Origin: Hydrocarboniphaga effusa AP103
GTDB taxonomy: Bacteria; Pseudomonadota; Gammaproteobacteria; Nevskiales; Nevskiaceae
DNA length: 64,000 nt
Reading direction: 5' to 3'
Assembly: GCF_000271305.1 (NCBI RefSeq)
Contig: NZ_AKGD01000001.1
Location: 1-64,000, forward strand
Position numbers and translations under genes: made by a program. Below the pieces are notes generated by a model. The model was not told the DNA's origin. It worked only from the letters and a program-made list of their open reading frames with translations, and made no database searches. Each line of letters begins with the position of its first letter. Positions within the stretch are counted from its first letter, which is position 1. Below are positions 63,065 through 64,000 of the stretch, piece after piece.

Positions 63065-64000
63065 CTACGCGTCCTCGTCGGGCAGATCGAACAGCTGACG
63101 CGCCGCGGTCACCAGCAAGGCCTGCTCCACACTGCTCGCGCCGCGCAGCTTGCTGCTCGGGGCATGCAGCAGCTTGTTGCTGAGGGTGTCGGCAACGAAG
63201 GCCATAACGTCTTCGGCCGAAGCGCCCGAAGCCAGGCGGCGACGCGCCTTCTCCAGCACTTCGTCGCGATGGGCGCGCGCATTGGCGCGAATCTGGGCGA
63301 TGGTGGTGCCGGCGTCGCGGCTTTCGAGCCAGCGGGTGAATTCGATCGCGTATTCGCCGATCAGCACCTCGGCCTGCTTGGCCGCCTCGGTGCGCGCCTT
63401 CATGTTGTCCTGCACCACGTCGCGCAGGTCGTCGAGCGTGTACAGGTAGACGTCTTCGAGCTGGGCGATGCGCGGATCGATGTCGCGCGGCATCGCGAGG
63501 TCGATCATGAAGACCGGCTTGCGGCGACGCTTCTTGGTCGCCGCGACCATCGCGTCGCGCTCGATCACGTGGCCGCGCGCGGCGGTCGAGGACACCAGCA
63601 GGTCGGCGTCCGGCAGATACAGCGGCAGGTCGGACAGCGGAATCGCATAGCCGTGCACCTCGCGTGCGAGCTTCTCGGCCTTGTCGAGACTGCGGTTGGC
63701 GACGATCAGCCGGCCCACGCCCTGCCCGCGCAGATGGCGCGCGAGCAGCTGCACGGTTTCACCGGCGCCGACCAGCAGCGCGGTAGTTTCGCGAAAGTCC
63801 GCGAAGATGCGCTTGGCCATCTGCACGGCGGCGTAGGCGACCGAAACCGGATGCGCCCCGACCTGGGTGCGGCTGCGCGCGAGCTTGGCGACCGCGAAGG
63901 CATGCTGGAACAGGCGGGACAGCACCGGCCCGAGCACGCGCTGGCTTTGCGCGGTGGCGAAGCTCTGCTTCATCTGGCCGAGAATCTGAGGCTCGCCGAG
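63065..64000 (-). CDS. hemA: Glutamyl-tRNA reductase (5' end beyond the window)
   Basis: First committed step of tetrapyrrole synthesis, reducing glutamyl-tRNA to glutamate-1-semialdehyde. The window contains about 311 C-terminal residues, starting in the conserved [11 protein letters not shown] segment. The NADPH-binding domain has [16 protein letters not shown] near its middle and [11 protein letters not shown], and is followed by the helical dimerisation domain. The catalytic Cys lies in the missing N-terminal part. 77 bp to prfA include a short GCGGTT/AACCGC hairpin. Confidence 0.95.
   Translation of the reverse strand, partial: LGEPQILGQMKQSFATAQSQRVLGPVLSRLFQHAFAVAKLARSRTQVGAHPVSVAYAAVQMAKRIFADFRETTALLVGAGETVQLLARHLRGQGVGRLIVANRSLDKAEKLAREVHGYAIPLSDLPLYLPDADLLVSSTAARGHVIERDAMVAATKKRRRKPVFMIDLAMPRDIDPRIAQLEDVYLYTLDDLRDVVQDNMKARTEAAKQAEVLIGEYAIEFTRWLESRDAGTTIAQIRANARAHRDEVLEKARRRLASGASAEDVMAFVADTLSNKLLHAPSSKLRGASSVEQALLVTAARQLFDLPDEDA

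Noticed and set aside
1-64000. CRISPR arrays, tRNA/rRNA genes, transposases, attachment sites
   Set aside because: No regularly spaced repeats with spacers, no cloverleaf or rRNA-like stretches, and no transposase or integrase motifs were found by reading. The intergenic palindromes are irregular and not CRISPR-like.

Overview
The window is high-GC bacterial chromosome, densely coding on both strands. Gene content and order point to a gammaproteobacterium, most likely of the Xanthomonadales/Lysobacterales type. The clues are a hemA-prfA-prmC run, cutA-dsbD(alpha)-tlpA-aroQ-accBC-prmA-fis-purH, a prpR / prpBC-acnD-prpF locus, two TonB-dependent receptors, and short palindromic intergenic repeats of the kind scattered through that order. 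The taxonomic call is inference. I saw no rRNA, tRNA, CRISPR array, insertion sequence or phage gene.

Layout. 0.2-7.7 kb: lhr helicase (-), a TonB-dependent receptor (+) and an ogt-type DNA repair methyltransferase (+). 7.7-15.8 kb: the 2-methylcitrate (propionate) locus, with the sigma-54 activator prpR (-) divergent from prpB-prpC-acnD-prpF (+); a PrpR-type palindrome and a sigma-54 promoter lie between them. 15.8-17.8 kb: small secreted or envelope proteins, including a glycine-zipper protein with a histidine-rich tail. 17.8-22.5 kb: a Fur-box-controlled iron-uptake operon (-): TonB receptor, PepSY membrane protein, a 63-aa membrane protein and a flavin-binding (PNPOx-fold) protein.

22.5-41.8 kb: the most unusual part, a 19-kb co-directional operon (-) for a polyunsaturated-fatty-acid-synthase-like (Pfa-like, 'secondary lipid') megasynthase. 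The usual five Pfa functions are packed into two proteins. One (3010 aa) reads nitronate-monooxygenase/PfaD-like enoyl reductase, KS, AT, four ACPs, KR, DH. The other (1642 aa) reads KS, AT, DH-like, phosphopantetheinyl transferase, and has no ACP of its own. Around them are two different alkaline-phosphatase-superfamily enzymes, a hexapeptide acyltransferase, a free-standing ACP, an alpha/beta hydrolase and a multi-pass membrane protein. The set looks complete for making, priming, releasing and decorating an unusual lipid. The product cannot be read from sequence.

42-48.2 kb: a DUF2970 protein, a 1-Cys peroxiredoxin, a MATE transporter and putA (all -). A 515-bp non-coding gap between putA and the MATE gene is full of perfect hairpins. 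48.4-57 kb (+): a lipoprotein, cutA, an isolated DsbD-alpha domain, a TlpA-like thioredoxin, aroQ, accB, accC, prmA fused to a phosphatase-like domain, fis and purH. 57-60 kb: two soluble histidine kinases and a small secreted protein. 60-64 kb (-): hemA (cut by the window end), prfA, prmC, a MoeB/ThiF-type adenylyltransferase and a small degenerate JAB/MPN-like protein.
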